Below are positions 63,510 through 64,000 of a stretch of DNA of 64,000 nt, piece after piece (the stretch's first letter is position 1; each line of letters starts with the position of its first letter). The position numbers and the translations under genes are program-made. The notes beneath the pieces are model-generated. The model had not been told where the DNA came from. It made no database searches and saw only the letters and a program-made list of their open reading frames with translations. Source of the DNA: Rubripirellula lacrimiformis (GTDB lineage: Bacteria; Planctomycetota; Planctomycetia; Pirellulales; Pirellulaceae); contig NZ_CP036525.1 in NCBI RefSeq assembly GCF_007741535.1, positions 4,526,001 through 4,590,000 on the forward strand. Direction: 5' to 3'.

Positions 63510-64000
63510 TCAATGAGCCCCAGCACAAAAATCGGCGAGTCGTTCACAAGCAACAGCGATCTCATTTTCCGGTTGGCGCACGCCTACTGAGATTCTCACG
63601 ACGCCAGTCTCCGAAGTCCCCATCGCTTCATGCGAAAGCGGCGAACACTGAAGTCCGCTACCGACGATCAGCCCGTGTTTTCGAAGCCTCTCGGCAGACT
63701 GTCCACTGGTCTCGCCAGCAACCGAAAATGCGATGGTCGGCAGACGTCGACTGCCCTCCGCCATGCCGTACAGCGTCACGCGTCGATCGCCGGATAGCGT
63801 TTCTCGCAATCGACTCACCTGCTGGCGTGCGACTTCCAAATCAGCCAACCGAGTGGTTTCACCCAGCCGATGCAGCGCCGCTTCTAAGCCGGCCAGGGAA
63901 TACTGATCGACCGATCCAACATCGCAATACCCAGGCCGGCTTCCCCACTGCGAAGACGTCGCCCCGGTTTTCGGGTCGGGGATCGCACACTGAGCCGTCG
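63510..64000 (-). CDS. Class V aminotransferase (cysteine desulfurase-like), 5' part cut by the window edge
   Basis: The frame runs from the right edge to a stop at 63510, giving the last 162 or so residues. The visible part has QYSLAGLEAALHRLGE, the small-domain segment VTLYGMAEGSRRLPTIAFSV, LRKHGLIVGSGLQCSPL and the family ending TGVVRISVGVRQPENEIAVAC. These match the C-terminal domain of PLP-dependent class V aminotransferases. The PLP lysine lies outside the window, so desulfurase versus other activity cannot be told. The region between this gene and the DGPF operon (63231-63509) holds nothing recognisable. Confidence 0.82.
   Translation of the reverse strand, partial: TAQCAIPDPKTGATSSQWGSRPGYCDVGSVDQYSLAGLEAALHRLGETTRLADLEVARQQVSRLRETLSGDRRVTLYGMAEGSRRLPTIAFSVAGETSGQSAERLRKHGLIVGSGLQCSPLSHEAMGTSETGVVRISVGVRQPENEIAVACERLADFCAGAH

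Overview
The window looks like chromosomal DNA of a planctomycete, probably a relative of Rhodopirellula in the Pirellulaceae. This rests on content, not on any search. The signs are a sulfatase with a YHYH domain, PVC-type multidomain proteins carrying a c-type haem motif, secreted SGNH hydrolases, an ECF sigma factor beside a Ser/Thr kinase, PQQ-like propellers, and many exported proteins with short Sec or Tat leaders. No rRNA, tRNA, CRISPR array or replication origin was seen. About 45 protein genes are supported.

Layout, left to right. 1-1027: non-coding, with one palindromic repeat. 1028-1956: exported fasciclin protein and a DUF427 protein. 2233-7145 (minus): light-damage block with a PhrB/CryB-like photolyase homologue, an SDR, and a class II-like photolyase fused to a FAD oxidoreductase whose C-terminal part is frameshifted. 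7583-8791: secreted esterase and a Rieske remnant. 8804-16270: nitric-oxide cluster with flavohaemoglobin, two RIC-type di-iron repair proteins, PQQ-like propeller, cytochrome P450 with an atypical I-helix, cupin, divergent Rrf2 regulator and a SLAC1/TehA channel; a HemY-type protoporphyrinogen oxidase follows. 18477-26938: secreted SGNH hydrolase, a 1552-residue multidomain redox protein, a metallophosphoesterase and a Tat-exported FAD oxidoreductase.

26939-37611 is the most structurally unusual part. It holds an epimerase, a prolyl oligopeptidase, a Ca/Na exchanger, an orphan acidic protein and an IS4-family insertion sequence. The spaces between them are filled by three families of intergenic palindromes, called A, B and C here. 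These form two matching A-C-B-A mosaics and two tandem arrays with exact periods of 127 and 104 bp. The IS sits inside a B element.

37612-49941: SNF2 helicase, two NAD(P)-binding dehydrogenase-fold proteins, then a polysaccharide-degradation set (alginate-lyase-like protein, beta-helix protein, SGNH hydrolase) and an exported HAD hydrolase. 50158-58582: sulfatase-YHYH fusion divergent from a block of ECF sigma factor, EF-hand protein, Ser/Thr kinase and exported thioredoxin-fold protein. 58884-63230: ECF42-type sigma factor followed by a tightly packed operon of YCII (DGPF) and VOC proteins plus DoxX. The right edge cuts a class V aminotransferase.

The genes fall into working sets: photoreactivation; NO sensing and detoxification with haem supply nearby; extracellular polysaccharide, sulfate-ester and peptide breakdown; and two ECF regulatory islands.
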